A stretch of 64,000 bases of DNA from Rattus norvegicus (Eukaryota; Chordata; Mammalia; Rodentia; Muridae), in NCBI RefSeq assembly GCF_036323735.1, contig NC_086032.1, positions 48,849,335 to 48,913,334 of the forward strand. Direction: 5' to 3'. Made by a program: the position numbers and the translations under genes. Below are positions 63,971 to 64,000 of this stretch, in pieces (position 1 is the stretch's first letter; the number at the start of each line of letters is the position of its first letter). The notes under the pieces are model-generated. The model saw only the letters and a list, made by a program, of their open reading frames with translations. It had not been told where the DNA came from and searched no databases.

Positions 63971-64000
63971 GAATTCAGTTAGTTCCTAGTAGCCTGCTCT

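Larger units (their letters stand above)
1..64000 (+). repeat. Tandem satellite DNA array, ~370-bp monomer, whole window
   Basis: The same unit of about 370 bp repeats head-to-tail from the first base to the last. Complete units run from 354 to 63970: 172 units in 63617 bp, which is 23 bp short of 172 x 370, so a few copies carry deletions of 1-2 bp. Bases 1-353 are the rest of one unit, entered 17 bases into subunit A. Bases 63971-64000 are the first 30 bases of another. No unit is inverted and nothing is inserted between units. Composition is about 36.5% GC. Copies differ mostly by single-base changes at a limited set of positions. This is the hallmark of satellite DNA evolving by unequal exchange or rolling amplification in heterochromatin. 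It belongs to a eukaryote; the taxon and chromosomal position cannot be read from the window. I do not recognise it as a named satellite. Confidence 0.97.

Noticed and set aside
1..64000. CRISPR-like pattern: a conserved box of about 36 bp recurring every 92-93 bp
   Set aside because: The sequences between the boxes are not unique spacers. The same four recur in fixed order in every monomer and are themselves homologous. There are no cas genes.
1..64000. Transposable element, LTR or IS insertion within the array
   Set aside because: I saw no interruption of the 370-bp register larger than 1-2 bp, no target-site duplications and no open frame unrelated to the repeat.
1..64000. Ribosomal DNA intergenic spacer subrepeats
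   Set aside because: IGS subrepeat blocks are short and flanked by rRNA genes. Here 64 kb contain only the repeat, with no rRNA, promoter or terminator sequence.
1..64000. Bacterial or phage repeat region encoding small proteins
   Set aside because: A 64-kb tandem array of about 172 nearly identical 370-bp units with higher-order duplications is typical of eukaryotic satellite DNA and has no bacterial counterpart I know of.

Overview
The whole 64 kb window is a single uninterrupted tandem satellite DNA array. I find no gene, RNA gene, transposable element, CRISPR array or single-copy flank. The base unit is a monomer of about 370 bp, always in the same head-to-tail orientation. There are about 172 complete copies between bases 354 and 63970, plus a partial copy at each edge. 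The monomer is about 36.5% GC by hand count. A long homogeneous array of this kind points to heterochromatin (pericentromeric, centromeric or subtelomeric) of a eukaryote. A plant is my best guess, from monomer length and style only; the sequence itself does not identify the species.

The 370-bp monomer is itself a tetramer of four diverged subunits, A (92 bp), B (93 bp), C (92 bp) and D (93 bp). All four begin with a related GAATT-starting box and share a central A/T-tract block. The ancestral repeat was therefore about 92-93 bp, and a fixed A-B-C-D tetramer became the amplified unit.

Above the monomer, linked diagnostic bases define a few monomer classes, which I call S, N, Y and P, with derived classes Q, F, X and hybrids. 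They recur in a non-random order, S-N-Y-P being the commonest. On top of this sit recent duplications of blocks of 2 to 11 monomers, recognised by shared private mutations:
- 8-mer pair, about 4.05-10.0 kb
- 4-mer pair, 14.0-17.0 kb
- 11-monomer-offset pair, 15.5-23.5 kb
- dispersed 4-mer pair, 24.4-25.9 and 29.2-30.7 kb
- S-N dimer run, 28.1-33.6 kb
- 4-mer pair, 36.2-39.3 kb
- 6-mer pair, 38.9-43.3 kb
- older 6-mer pair, 45.5-49.9 kb
- 7-mer pair with nested 3-mer and 4-mer, 52.5-59.2 kb
- 6-mer pair, 59.2-63.6 kb
The right-hand 11 kb is the most homogenised and looks like the most recently amplified part.

A 75-codon open frame recurs on the minus strand of most monomers. It needs a TTG start, is broken in several copies and varies freely at amino-acid level, so I treat it as a by-product of the repeat and not a gene. 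Nothing here is a gene system. The scientific content is the nested repeat architecture and the record of how the array expanded.
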